A DNA stretch of 64,000 nucleotides. Source: Cupriavidus basilensis (GTDB lineage Bacteria > Pseudomonadota > Gammaproteobacteria > Burkholderiales > Burkholderiaceae). The notes beneath the pieces are model-generated. The model was not told the DNA's origin, did not search any database, and was given only the letters and a program-made list of their open reading frames with translations. The stretch covers positions 3,100,001 through 3,164,000 of the forward strand of contig NZ_CP010537.1 in assembly GCF_000832305.1 (NCBI RefSeq), given 5' to 3'. Of the stretch, positions 42,701 through 50,494 are shown piece by piece; the first letter of the stretch is position 1; each line of letters starts with the position of its first letter. The position numbers and the translations under genes are program-made.

Positions 42701-43138
42701 ACGGGCATCGCGGACATCGCGCTGTTTGCGCCAGGCACCCGTGTGCTCATCGTGGACGACCACGCGCCCAACCGGTTGTTGATGGCGCGCCAGCTGGAGC
42801 GGCTTGGCATTACCGTGGAGACGGCGGAGAACGGCGCCGTTGCCTTGCAGGACCTGCAGCGGCGCCCTGCGGACCTGATCATCTGCGACTGCATGATGCC
42901 GGTGATGGATGGCTTCGGCCTGGCCCGGGCGATACGCGCACGCAAGGATGCGCTGGGCCGCATCCCCATCATCGGCTGCACGGCGAGCGCGCAGAGCGAG
43001 GATCACCTGCATGCGCTGGCCGCGGGAATGAGCGAAGTGATAGTCAAGCCGGTGGGACTCGCCACGCTGGAACGCGCATTGCGAGGGCACCTGCGCAGCG
43101 GCCCCCGACCGGCCAAGGGCAATGCGCAACCGGGCTAG
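39737..43138 (+). CDS. EvgS/BvgS-like hybrid sensor histidine kinase
   Basis: 1133 residues from ATG 39737; an ATG at 39683 would add 18. A hydrophobic segment LLVLLLALCQGAPALA acts as signal. Two periplasmic solute-binding (Venus flytrap) domains follow, about 90-315 and 323-560, then a membrane helix about 560-585, a PAS domain about 605-720, HisKA with phospho-His 752 (SHEIRTPMN), ATPase domain (N-box NFLSNAIRF, GTGLGLS), and a receiver domain with D1051 (DCMMPVMDG). Unlike EvgS and BvgS it has no C-terminal HPt domain; a separate HPt protein is encoded convergently next door with four bases of overlap. It probably senses small nutrients or acids. Targets unknown. Confidence 0.9.
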   Translation: MCICSSPHPAHGSPTASRRVPANWWRRQLLVLLLALCQGAPALAALPAEPLRTLRLNAQVRLDPAGTSDIVDRAASARGDDAALHAWRRAHKALRVGVVGNYLPPFDLVSLSGDYRGISADYLAVVVARLGVPAQIQRYPSHELARSHLASGAIDLITTSLDSPGTGARTAPYHDHRLIEVVSRRDGARSHANRTIGYLAGEVSPALLQRAYPGARLLPFENLLGALDRLSRDADFVMVTNATAAGYLVEQYRYDELTARDFAPLAHEGIAFAVNDPALGRIIDQVLAQLPAARKHEIDAFWTPSSLEFDITDKLNLSTAERAWAALHPEVRYLAARDLIPFQFVDAGQGLGGLTEQVLQRIAQRTGLRFVPYWPASATDVTTALKNGTLDMVPTLPLNHAATGNAPLSVSAPYFSGNWVVVTRAGNDSIRSLPDLAGKVIAGPPLNGIYDLVRASYAVSQRETNSYDEAFRMVATGRADATISSAFMADHMLKQTYAGRLKVAAAAGGVPLEVGVGVSNRHPELLGIINKAILSISRDELGAMRAHWTEPRPPGFTWRQFMPWLMAGAAALLLASLLVLAWVTSLRRQVTQRTAAERALQDQVAFQTAVLDGIPQPIYLRDNQFRMITCNTAYEAALGTTRRALAGTGPAFVHAAFNPDISHQELMAVYQRVLRTGLPFAADRQLTIGNAPCSVISWVVPLRRANGSTAGIVGGWIDVTERQQMLAELAGAKNRAEAANRAKSTFLASISHEIRTPMNAILGMLELVLTRRHARHEDREQLDTAHGAATSLLALLDDILDLSKMEAGKFTLQPRAASLRQGLHEVTQMFGPVASRKGVALNVSVSDAVAPAHRVDILRMKQVISNFLSNAIRFTERGSVEIRLDGSAARGGSQALCLSIKDTGIGIPAEAIGKLFRPFSQVESTGRANTRGTGLGLSIAQNLVRKMGGEITLESEPGRGTQVLVRLSLEVSAAQPPAVAPPAGNAGITGIADIALFAPGTRVLIVDDHAPNRLLMARQLERLGITVETAENGAVALQDLQRRPADLIICDCMMPVMDGFGLARAIRARKDALGRIPIIGCTASAQSEDHLHALAAGMSEVIVKPVGLATLERALRGHLRSGPRPAKGNAQPG

Positions 43139-43935
43139 CCGTCCCCCCCGTCATGGGGCGCGGCAGCGGTTGGGATCGCGGTTAGGGTAAAGATAGCGGT
43201 CGGGCCGCTCGCGGGAGGCGGGCGCAGCGCCGCCAGCGACGCATCAAGGTGCGCCAGCGTTGGGGCAAGAATCGGCAGCAAGGCTTGCGCGGTGGCAAGG
43301 TCGCCGAACTGGGCAACGGATTCGAGCCGGCCGCAGAGCGTGACCAGGGCCCCGCACTCCAGGATCCTGGCCGAGCCCTTGATGCGGTGAGCCCCGCTGC
43401 TAAACCGCTGCCAGGCGCCATCCGCCAGCGCCGTGCGCATCATCTCGAGGTCAGTGCGGTTGGTCTCGACCAGGCTGTCCACCAGCTCCCGGACGATATC
43501 CGCGTCACCGCCCGCGAGCGTATCGAGCAGCGTGCCGACGGCCGCGCATTCGCCGGGCGACACCGCGACAAACCCGTGCTCGGCCAGCGCGTGCGCCAGC
43601 GCGCTGACGTTGACCGGCGCGCTCAGCGTGGCATCGAAGGCGGCGCCATGGGCTGCATCAACCACGCTCGCGTGCGCGCCGGCCTGCACCACGGAAAACA
43701 ACAGACTGTCCGGGGACAGGCCGAAGTCGCCGCGCGCGAGCTCGCCGGCATGGTCATGGGCCAGCCAGACCAGTGCCAGCCTGGGCGGCTCGCGCTGGAC
43801 GCGCCCCGGATCCGGGCTGGCCAGGCCCACGTGCTCGACGGAAAAGCCTAGGCCCGCGAGCACGTCCGCCAGCCCGCTGAATTGCAACGCTTGCACGCCA
43901 CTCCCGGTAGTGCTGAGCAATAGCGCACGGATCAT
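43135..43935 (-). CDS. HPt phosphotransfer protein with degenerate N-terminal domain
   Basis: 266 residues from ATG 43935 with AGAGG upstream. The C-terminal half holds an HPt helix bundle with phospho-accepting H183 in SGAHRIKGSARILECGAL. Residues 1-115 resemble a receiver fold but lack the phospho-Asp signature, so this part is probably a pseudo-receiver or docking domain. The sensor kinase lacks its own HPt, so this protein is the likely relay between the kinase receiver and the BvgA-like regulator encoded just upstream in the same direction. Transcribed convergently with the kinase and overlapping its end by four bases. Confidence 0.8.
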   Translation of the reverse strand: MIRALLLSTTGSGVQALQFSGLADVLAGLGFSVEHVGLASPDPGRVQREPPRLALVWLAHDHAGELARGDFGLSPDSLLFSVVQAGAHASVVDAAHGAAFDATLSAPVNVSALAHALAEHGFVAVSPGECAAVGTLLDTLAGGDADIVRELVDSLVETNRTDLEMMRTALADGAWQRFSSGAHRIKGSARILECGALVTLCGRLESVAQFGDLATAQALLPILAPTLAHLDASLAALRPPPASGPTAIFTLTAIPTAAAPHDGGDG

Positions 43936-44000
43936 GTCTTTGCCTCTGTGAACATTTGCATATTGTTGACCCAATGCCGACGCGCGGCCAATGGCTGGCG

Positions 44001-44639
44001 TCATTGCGCAGGCGTCAGGCGGCAGCGCCGCGCCAAGTCGACCAGGTCCACCAGCGAGGTAGCCTGCAGCTTGCCCATGATGCGGGTCTTGTGGCTGCTC
44101 ACCGTTTTATTGCTGATGAATAAAAGCTCTCCGATCGCCTTGTTGGACAAACCCCTGACCAGCATCTGCAGGATGACGATCTCCTTGTCCGAGAGCAACG
44201 CGAGCCGCTCTTCATCCGCAAGCTGGTTGAACAGCGGCAACTCGCGCTCATAGCGCATTTCGGGAAACACCGTGTAGCCGGCCATCACCCACTCGATGCA
44301 GCGCACGATTTCCTTCATGTCCTGCATCTTGCTGACGAAACCCTGGGCGCCCGCCCGCCGCACCCGCGGCGCGAAGATGGCCTGTTCCTGACCCGAAATC
44401 ACCAGGATCCGGATCGGCGGATAAATCCGTTTCAGGCGGGGGATCACGTCCAGCCCGCTGATACGGGGAATATCCAGGTCCAGCACGGCAAGATCGGGCT
44501 CGAACTGCCGCGCGGCTTCAATCGCGGTCTGGCCGTTGTCGGCTTCCAGAATATTGCCGACCCCAAGCACTTGCGACAGCTGGGCCTTGATCACCAGGCG
44601 CAGTGCAGGGTGATCGTCGACGATCAGGATAGTTGCCAC
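44001..44639 (-). CDS. NarL/BvgA-type response regulator
   Basis: 212 residues from GTG 44639, which has a GGGGAG ribosome site; a TTG at 44654 is possible but poorer. Receiver domain with D8/D9, phospho-acceptor D54 (AVLDLDIPRI) and K104 (FVSK). LuxR-type helix-turn-helix at about 148-205 (LSDKEIVILQMLVRGLSNKA, then ISNKTVSSHKTRIMGKLQA). The sequence is close to BvgA/EvgA. It lies 65 bases before the HPt gene on the same strand, so the two probably form an operon and a phosphorelay with the hybrid kinase. Candidate binding sites precede it. Confidence 0.9.
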   Translation of the reverse strand: MATILIVDDHPALRLVIKAQLSQVLGVGNILEADNGQTAIEAARQFEPDLAVLDLDIPRISGLDVIPRLKRIYPPIRILVISGQEQAIFAPRVRRAGAQGFVSKMQDMKEIVRCIEWVMAGYTVFPEMRYERELPLFNQLADEERLALLSDKEIVILQMLVRGLSNKAIGELLFISNKTVSSHKTRIMGKLQATSLVDLVDLARRCRLTPAQ

Positions 44640-44771
44640 TTGCGCTCCCCCCAAAACTGCCGAAATAACGAACTCACCTGCGTCGGGCGACAGCCGGCAA
44701 TCAGCAGGTGAAGCGCGGATTATGTGGTGAAGTGGCCCCCGAACTGGCGTGAAACGTCCGAATCAGCCGTC

Positions 44772-44798
44772 GGAAATTTCCCAAAGGAGGGGGAAATT
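44772..44798. promoter_or_regulatory. GGAAATT direct repeat, candidate response-regulator site
   Basis: GGAAATT at 44772 and 44792, spaced exactly 20 bp. The first copy is part of the palindrome GGAAATTTCC. The complement AATTTCC resembles half-sites reported for BvgA (TTTCCTA). It lies 133-159 bases upstream of the BvgA-like gene, so autoregulation is plausible. Confidence 0.4.
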
Positions 44799-44859
44799 CA
44801 GTCCTGCCGAGTGCACGGGCGCGTCGTTTCGGCATGTCGGAACACCTAAAAAAGTAATC

Positions 44860-44872
44860 AAAAGTCACTTTT
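44860..44872. promoter_or_regulatory. 13-bp dyad AAAAGT-C-ACTTTT
   Basis: Perfect two-fold symmetry with a one-base centre, within an AT-rich patch between the two regulator genes. A protein-binding site is likely; the binder is unknown. Confidence 0.45.
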
Positions 44873-45252
44873 AAGCATAGAACCGCCCACCGGATGGCGA
44901 CTTCGCTCCGCCTTCCGTTGGGAATCTTCCTTGGCGATCGGAAGAAGACCCGGGGAGTGGAGCGCCAGTGAAGCGCCTCGGGCTGCCTGGCGATTCCACC
45001 AGCATCCGGGCCGCGGTGCCGCGGTGCCGCAGGCAATGCCTCCCCAGGCAACGACGGCGCGGAATCAAACTGCCGAAGATTCTGCTCCGGACCCAATTTC
45101 CGCGCGGTTCCCGGCTCGCGCCCGCAATTGCGGCGAATTGAGGAAATTTCTCAAACCAGCTTGGCGTTCCCGGCGATACAGTCAGCAGTCACAAATTCAG
45201 TACCTTCTTCGGCGCGCCGCGCCGCGATTCCAGGAGCGCAAGGAACTCTGCC

Positions 45253-45342
45253 ATGAGCGACCTCACCCCTCTTTGTCCGCGCCAGTTGCCGGGCATGCGC
45301 TGGCGCCATTCGTCGTCGTGGACCCATGCCCATGCCGGCTAA
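45253..45342 (+). CDS. Possible 29-residue leader peptide overlapping the RcsB-like start
   Basis: ATG at 45253 opens a 29-codon frame (MSDLTPLCPRQLPGMRWRHS...) whose TAA at 45340-45342 lies inside the start region of the response-regulator gene (ATG 45326 and 45332). A CCAGGAGCGC segment about 15 bases upstream could be its ribosome site, at a slightly long distance. Such an overlap can couple translation. There is no family match, so it may be fortuitous. Confidence 0.25.
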   Translation: MSDLTPLCPRQLPGMRWRHSSSWTHAHAG

Positions 45343-46045
45343 CCTCTCGGCCGCCAAATCCCACATCGTCATCGCCGACGACCATCCCGTCATGCTGCTG
45401 GGCTTGAGAGGCTTGCTGGCGCAGTTCGAGGGCATAGAGATTGCCGGCATCGCGCGGAACTCGACCGAAATCCTCGCCGCGCTCAGCCGGCAACCGTGCG
45501 ACATCCTGCTGACGGACTATGTGATGCCAGGCGGCGTGCATGGAGACGGCCTGCACATGATCGAGTTTGTGCGGCAGCGCTATCCCGCGCTGTCGATCCT
45601 GGTGGTCACCATGCTGGAAAACCCCACGCACATCGGCAGGCTGGTCCGGTTCGAGCGCTTGTCGGTGGTCAGCAAGCTGGACGATGCCTCGCATATCGCG
45701 ATCGGCCTGTCGCAGGTGCTCGACGGCGTGCGCTACCTGTCGCCGACGATCGTGCAACTGCTGGACAGCACCGGACAGGACGTGAACGTGCGCTCCCGGT
45801 TCAGCGCGCTCAGCCCGCGCGAGACCGACGTGATCCGGCTCTACCTGTCGGGCATGTCCGTGAGCCAGATCGGGTTGAGTCTCGGGCGCAGCGTCAAGAC
45901 CATCAGCACCCAGAAGGTGTCCGCCATGCGCAAGCTCGGGCTGCGCGGCGACCTGGATCTCTACAGCTACGCCGTCTCCATCGGCCTGCTCGGCCAGCCC
46001 CGCAAGCTGGCGCCACGGCGGCGCAACAAGCGCCCGGCGCAATAG
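45326..46045 (+). CDS. RcsB-like response regulator
   Basis: 239 residues. Receiver with D64 in ILLTDYVMPGG and preceding acidic pair in IVIADDHPVMLLG; LuxR-type DNA-binding domain about 165-225 (LSPRETDVIRLYLSGMSVSQ, then SLGRSVKTISTQKVSAMRKLG). The sequence VMPGGVHGDGLHMIEFVRQR and the HTH with KTISTQK match RcsB, which controls capsule synthesis in other bacteria. The EPS locus starts 1 kb away, so a role in its regulation is attractive but inferred. A second ATG at 45332 is possible. No RcsC/RcsD is adjacent, but the hybrid kinase and HPt protein could supply phosphate. Confidence 0.9.
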   Translation: MPMPANLSAAKSHIVIADDHPVMLLGLRGLLAQFEGIEIAGIARNSTEILAALSRQPCDILLTDYVMPGGVHGDGLHMIEFVRQRYPALSILVVTMLENPTHIGRLVRFERLSVVSKLDDASHIAIGLSQVLDGVRYLSPTIVQLLDSTGQDVNVRSRFSALSPRETDVIRLYLSGMSVSQIGLSLGRSVKTISTQKVSAMRKLGLRGDLDLYSYAVSIGLLGQPRKLAPRRRNKRPAQ

Positions 46046-46077
46046 AGATCTGCTTCTGGTAAGGCGAGACGGGCGGG

Positions 46078-47043
46078 CTATTCATTCCCGGCTGGCGCCC
46101 GGGGCGGCATCTCGGGCGGCGTCTCCGGTGGCAGGCAGGGGGGCGCATCCGCAGCCACCTCCGCCAGCAGCCAGGCAAGGAAGACGCCGACCAACGGGCT
46201 ATGCCACTTGTCCTCGAGGCAAACAAAGTAATAGGACTTGGGCGAGACATAAGTGGCGTCCAGCAACCGCACCAGCCGCCCCGCCTTCAGGTCCTCCCTC
46301 ACCACGTAGTCGGGCAGCAGGGCGATCCCCATGCCGCTGAGCGCCGCCTGCAACCCCATGGCCAGCGAGGCATAGCGCGGCCCGCGCAGGGCCCTGCGCG
46401 CCGCCATGCCGATCACATCGAAGTAGCCCGCCCACGCCTCCAGCGCCTCCGCCTGGTGCAGCAGCGGCAGGTGCTCCAGCGCAGCCTGGGCGGACTGCGC
46501 CTGCGCCAGCAGTTCGGGCACGCACACCGGAAACAAGGCCAGTGGCATCACCTTGACCCCGACATGCCCGTCGGGCGGGCTCGTGCAAACCTGGATCGCG
46601 CCGTCCAGGCCGGACGCACGCAGATCCACCGTGCCCGCCTTGGCGGTGACGTTGACCTGGATCCGGGGATAGGCCTTGGCAAACCCCGCCAGCCTCGGCA
46701 GCAACCAGATATTGCCTAGCGAAACCGGCACGCGCAGATCGAGCCGGCCACCGCTGCCCCTGCTTGTCAGCACCTCCAGCGTGGCTTCCTCCAGTTCGGC
46801 AATCACCTTGCGGACCGTGCGCAGGTATTGCTCGCCCGCCTGGGTGGGCGAGACCGCGCCCTTGCGGCGGGTCAGCATGGGCACGCCGAGGTACGCTTCG
46901 AGCTCGGTCAGCTGCTTGCTGACCGCGCTCTGCGTCAGGCATAGCTCGTCGGCCGCGCCGGTCACACTGGCTAGCCTGACGGTAGCTTCCAGCGCCACCA
47001 GGTGGGACAGCGCGGGCAGGTGCCTGCCGTTCGTGCTTCTCAT
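46078..47043 (-). CDS. LysR-family regulator, GcvA-like
   Basis: 321 residues from ATG 47043; the frame is open upstream but without homology. N-terminal helix-turn-helix about 8-66 (LPALSHLVALEATVRLASVT, then LCLTQSAVSKQLTELEAYLG). Effector domain from about 92 (GGRLDLRVPVSLGNIWLLPR). The pattern GLDGAIQVC..., ALEAWAGYF and SYYFVCLEDK fits the GcvA/TrpI group. The C-terminal 25 residues are Pro-rich. The ribosome site is weak. It lies between the RcsB-like gene and the EPS tyrosine kinase, transcribed in the EPS direction; no divergent target gene is obvious. Confidence 0.88.
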   Translation of the reverse strand: MRSTNGRHLPALSHLVALEATVRLASVTGAADELCLTQSAVSKQLTELEAYLGVPMLTRRKGAVSPTQAGEQYLRTVRKVIAELEEATLEVLTSRGSGGRLDLRVPVSLGNIWLLPRLAGFAKAYPRIQVNVTAKAGTVDLRASGLDGAIQVCTSPPDGHVGVKVMPLALFPVCVPELLAQAQSAQAALEHLPLLHQAEALEAWAGYFDVIGMAARRALRGPRYASLAMGLQAALSGMGIALLPDYVVREDLKAGRLVRLLDATYVSPKSYYFVCLEDKWHSPLVGVFLAWLLAEVAADAPPCLPPETPPEMPPRAPAGNE

Positions 47044-47134
47044 AAGGCCGTTCTGGTCGATAAAGGGTGGAGAAGATGGCAGGCACGCGGCGGCGCCCAT
47101 GGCCGCTACGCAGGCAAAAGGCGAAGAAGGCGGG

Positions 47135-49603
47135 TCAGCCGATGCGCCAGGCCGGCACCGTGCCATCCTCCGGCGCGCTCGCGCGCAGGTAGTCGCTGGT
47201 CTCGGCGCAGCGCTCCCGGTTGCTCCGGCGCACCTGCACGCCATTGAGCACGCCGCCGATCACGTTGGCGTGGGCCCGGTCCAGGTACTTGAGCGCCTCC
47301 GCCACCTTCTCCTGCGGAGTGTTGCCGGCACGCACGAACAGCAGCGTGGCGCCGGCAACGCGGCTGACCAGCGCGGCGTCGGCCACCGCGAGGATGGGGG
47401 GCGTATCCACGAGGACCAGGTCAAAGCCCGCGGCGCAGGTGAGCAGCACCTCGCGCAGGGCGGGCAGCATCAGCAGCTCGGATGGATTCGCCGGCCGCGT
47501 GCCGGCCGAGAGCAGCCACAGCCCGCCGACAGCGGTGGGCTGGATCGCATCATGCAGCGTGAGGGCCCCGCCCAGCAGGTCGGCCAGCCCCAGCGTGCCC
47601 TCCAGGCCGAACTGCCCGGCCACGCGGGCACGGCGCAGGTCGGCGTCGACCACCAGCACGCGCATGCCGGCCTGCGCCGCCAGCACGGCCAGGTTGACCG
47701 CGCCAAAGGTCTTGCCCGCGCCTACGCAGGCGCTGGTGATGGCCACGATGTGGTTGGCAGCGCCGTCCATGGCGAAGTGCAGCGACGCGCGCAAGGTGCG
47801 CAGCCCCTCAACGGCCGGGGCATGCGGATACTGCCGCGCGAGCAGGTACCGGTCGTGCAGCACCGTGTCTTCACACGCCGCGCCGGGGTGCACCGAAGCG
47901 GTGGACACGCAGTGGCGCAGGCTCGCCCGCGCCGCGTCGTCCGTGCCGCGTGCGAGCCGTACCGCCTGGCCCGGCTCGCACACGGACAAGACCGGTGCGC
48001 GCAAGGGCCGCGGCTGCGCCAGGCTCTTGCGCTCCAGCTCAAGCTGCTCGGGGCTGAACACGACCTCGCCCACCATCGGCAGCGCCAGGCTCCCTTCGAT
48101 CGCGGCCGCACTCTGCATGCCCCGGGACGCGCGGCTCTTGAGTACTGCCAGCCCGGAGCCGGCCAACAGGCCCAGCAGCGCCGCCAGGCCCGTCGCCAGC
48201 GCCCGATTCGGTCCGACCGGCAGCGCAGGCGCCACCGCAAGGTCCACGAGCCGCACATCGCTGCTCTGGTCGGACTGCGCCAGCGACAGCAGCTGTGCCT
48301 GCCGGCGCAAGGACATGTACATGTCCTCGGCCACCTTCACGTCGCGGCTGAGCGCCCCCGACTCCCGCTCCGCCTCGGACAGCCCTTGGCGCCGGCTATC
48401 CATGCTGCGCCTGTCGCCGCGCAGTTGCTCGATCTGCTCGTCGATCGCGCGCACTTCCTGGCTCTGCGGCATGTAGTTGCGCAGCAGGCGCGCGCGCTCG
48501 AGCCGCAGCCCGGAGATCTGCCGCTGGTACTCGATGCTGCCGCTGAGATAGGACTGGGATTCCTGGGAAGGCTGCAATGACCCGGCGCGCGCGCGGTACC
48601 GGGCCAGGGCCGCCTCGGCGGCCTCCAGCTCGGCCTTCACGCGCGGCAGCTCGCTGGAGACGAAATCCAGCTGCTGGTTGTCCTGCTCGCGCCGATGGCC
48701 AACCTGCGTATCGACAATCGAGCGCGCCACGGCATTGACCACGGCCGCGGCATGCTCCCGGTCGGCGTCGCGCCAGACGATGCGCACCGCGTCGGCGGCT
48801 GCACCCGCGGCCGCGCCAGCCGCGCCGCCCGCCTCCGCGCCATTCGGCCCGGTTGCCGTGGCCGTGCCACGCTGCGCCTCCAGCCTGAGTCCGCGCGCCA
48901 GCAGCTCGACAGCCGTGACGGCATCGCGGCGCATCACCACGAACTCGGTCCCCGCGCGCGCGGTGAGCTGCGCCAGCTTGAGCGAAACGCCATTGCCCCG
49001 CGCGATGTCGCCGACCTTGCCCGTCAGCAGCACCGCACCGTCCTCGCCCAGCAGGCGAAAGCGCTGGTCGCCCAGCGCCACCAGCGTCAATGGCTGGTTG
49101 AGCAGCGCGTCGGGCACGTTGAGGGCGATCAGGTCGATCCGCTCACCACCCCAGGCGTAGGCGGACAGGCTCTCCAGCGGTGCAGCTAGCGGCGTAGAAA
49201 GCGGCGTGGAGAGCGCACCGGCCCGTGCACCACCGGCGAACCGCGCCCATAGCGTGCCGGCCACGGGCACCGTGCGCGGGGCCGCGACAATATCGAGCCG
49301 GGTTTCCCGCACCACCGGCGCCAGCACCGCGCGGCTGGTCATCGCGTCCGGCCGCAGTGCGTCGGCAGGCTGCCCCGCGTTGGCCGGCGCAAGCCGCCTG
49401 GCAGACTCCGGGCGCACCAATACGTCGGCCTGGTACATGGCAGGCAGCGACCACGCGTACAGCGCGCCGCACAGCGCGCCGAACAGCGTGGCGGCGAGGA
49501 TCCAGCCGGCATGGTCAAGCAGTGCCCGGGCCGTGTCCCAGCGCACGCGGGAACCCGGCTGCCGGGATGCCGGCGACAAGCCCACTTCGGTAAAGGTAAT
49601 CAC
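47135..49603 (-). CDS. Polysaccharide tyrosine autokinase (Wzc-like), no Tyr tail
   Basis: 822 residues from GTG 49603 with a GGGGG ribosome site nine bases before; a GTG at 49633 is an alternative. An N-terminal chain-length (Wzz) domain with membrane helix (WILAATLFGALCGALYAWSL), long periplasmic coiled coil (about 300-440: ELPRVKAELEAAEAALARYR), second helix near 480, then a cytoplasmic BY-kinase domain: Walker A region SACVGAGKTFG, A' VLVVDADLRRARVAG, B LVLVDTPPILAV. It drives polymerisation and export of EPS with Wza. The C-terminus (AETSDYLRASAPEDGTVPAW) has one Tyr instead of a Tyr cluster. The last gene of the EPS set here, downstream of Crp. Confidence 0.9.
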   Translation of the reverse strand: MITFTEVGLSPASRQPGSRVRWDTARALLDHAGWILAATLFGALCGALYAWSLPAMYQADVLVRPESARRLAPANAGQPADALRPDAMTSRAVLAPVVRETRLDIVAAPRTVPVAGTLWARFAGGARAGALSTPLSTPLAAPLESLSAYAWGGERIDLIALNVPDALLNQPLTLVALGDQRFRLLGEDGAVLLTGKVGDIARGNGVSLKLAQLTARAGTEFVVMRRDAVTAVELLARGLRLEAQRGTATATGPNGAEAGGAAGAAAGAAADAVRIVWRDADREHAAAVVNAVARSIVDTQVGHRREQDNQQLDFVSSELPRVKAELEAAEAALARYRARAGSLQPSQESQSYLSGSIEYQRQISGLRLERARLLRNYMPQSQEVRAIDEQIEQLRGDRRSMDSRRQGLSEAERESGALSRDVKVAEDMYMSLRRQAQLLSLAQSDQSSDVRLVDLAVAPALPVGPNRALATGLAALLGLLAGSGLAVLKSRASRGMQSAAAIEGSLALPMVGEVVFSPEQLELERKSLAQPRPLRAPVLSVCEPGQAVRLARGTDDAARASLRHCVSTASVHPGAACEDTVLHDRYLLARQYPHAPAVEGLRTLRASLHFAMDGAANHIVAITSACVGAGKTFGAVNLAVLAAQAGMRVLVVDADLRRARVAGQFGLEGTLGLADLLGGALTLHDAIQPTAVGGLWLLSAGTRPANPSELLMLPALREVLLTCAAGFDLVLVDTPPILAVADAALVSRVAGATLLFVRAGNTPQEKVAEALKYLDRAHANVIGGVLNGVQVRRSNRERCAETSDYLRASAPEDGTVPAWRIG

Positions 49604-49651
49604 GCTCAGTTCCCCCGCATGCACTCCATGCACTCCATGCCCTTCATGCGC

Positions 49652-50437
49652 TCAGTGCGCGTGATGCGCGCACACAGCCAGCGCGCGGGCGTGTCCCACC
49701 CGTTCCGGCAAGGCCGGCCCGTTATCGCCGGTGTACAACAAGCGCCCGTATTCGCGCCTGACGAGGCCGTAGCACTCGCAGGCATGCAGCTCCAGCCGGA
49801 CCCGGTCGATCACCGTGATGTGGCCGCGGCTGTAGTGGATCAACCCGAGATCTGCCAGTTTCCTGGCGGCCTCGGTCACGCCCTCGCGGCGCACGCCCAG
49901 CTTGGTGGCGATGACCTGCTGGGTGATGGCGATCTCGTTCGAGCAAAGCCGGTCGACGGCGAGCAGCAGCCAGCGGCAAACCTGCTGGTTTAGCGAGTGA
50001 TAGCGGTTGCACACCGCGGTCTGCGCGATCTGCGTGAGCAACGCCTGCACGTACAGCAGCGTCAGCCGCAGGATTGCCGGCGAGCGCAGCAGTTCTTGCC
50101 GCAGCTTGTTCGCCGCGAGCCGGTAGCCGAACCCGGGCGTGTGCACCTCCAGCCGGTAGGGCATGGCATTGCCCCCCGTCACCACCGGGATGCCGACCAT
50201 GCCCTCGTTGCCTGCCGTGGCAATCTCGACGGTGGTGGCGTCCTCCAGGAAGGACAGCATGGAGACGACCGCCGTGGTCGGGAAATACACATGATTGGTA
50301 TGCTGCCCGCAATCGGTCAGCAGTTGCCCGGGGCGCAGGCGCACCAGTTCGAGGTGGTTGGAGATGGCCTCCCAGTCATCGCGCGGCAAGCCGCGCAGGA
50401 GGTGATTGAGGTCCGGCGCTAATCGCTGGCTGTGCAT
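49652..50437 (-). CDS. Crp/Fnr-family transcriptional regulator
   Basis: 261 residues from ATG 50437. Cyclic-nucleotide-binding-fold domain about 20-135 (LRPGQLLTDCGQHTNHVYFP, with ATAGNEGMVGIPVV in the phosphate-binding-cassette position), then a winged HTH about 165-230 (ITQQVIATKLGVRREGVTEA). The cassette differs from that of true Crp, so cAMP binding is doubtful; c-di-GMP or another ligand, or no ligand, is possible. It lies between the Wza-like gene (57 bases upstream) and the tyrosine kinase gene, all on the same strand, so it is probably a cluster-linked regulator of EPS production. Confidence 0.88.
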   Translation of the reverse strand: MHSQRLAPDLNHLLRGLPRDDWEAISNHLELVRLRPGQLLTDCGQHTNHVYFPTTAVVSMLSFLEDATTVEIATAGNEGMVGIPVVTGGNAMPYRLEVHTPGFGYRLAANKLRQELLRSPAILRLTLLYVQALLTQIAQTAVCNRYHSLNQQVCRWLLLAVDRLCSNEIAITQQVIATKLGVRREGVTEAARKLADLGLIHYSRGHITVIDRVRLELHACECYGLVRREYGRLLYTGDNGPALPERVGHARALAVCAHHAH

Positions 50438-50494
50438 CACGTGTTTCCCCTGCAAGACCCCAACTGCTCACTTGCCTGCCCCGCCAGCCCTGGT

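Larger units (their letters stand above)
44640..45252. other. Long divergent regulatory region between two response-regulator genes
   Basis: About 610 bases, with no recognised protein. It contains direct repeats GGAAATT at 44772-44778 and 44792-44798 (20 bp apart) and the dyad AAAAGT-C-ACTTTT at 44860-44872 in an AT-rich stretch. The minus-strand regulator gene and the plus-strand RcsB-like gene both read outward from it. The right half (44900-45180) is GC-rich and featureless. Confidence 0.55.

Noticed and set aside
46676..48580. 634-codon plus-strand frame opposite the tyrosine kinase
   Set aside because: Antisense shadow; the minus strand has Walker motifs and a normal Wzc layout.
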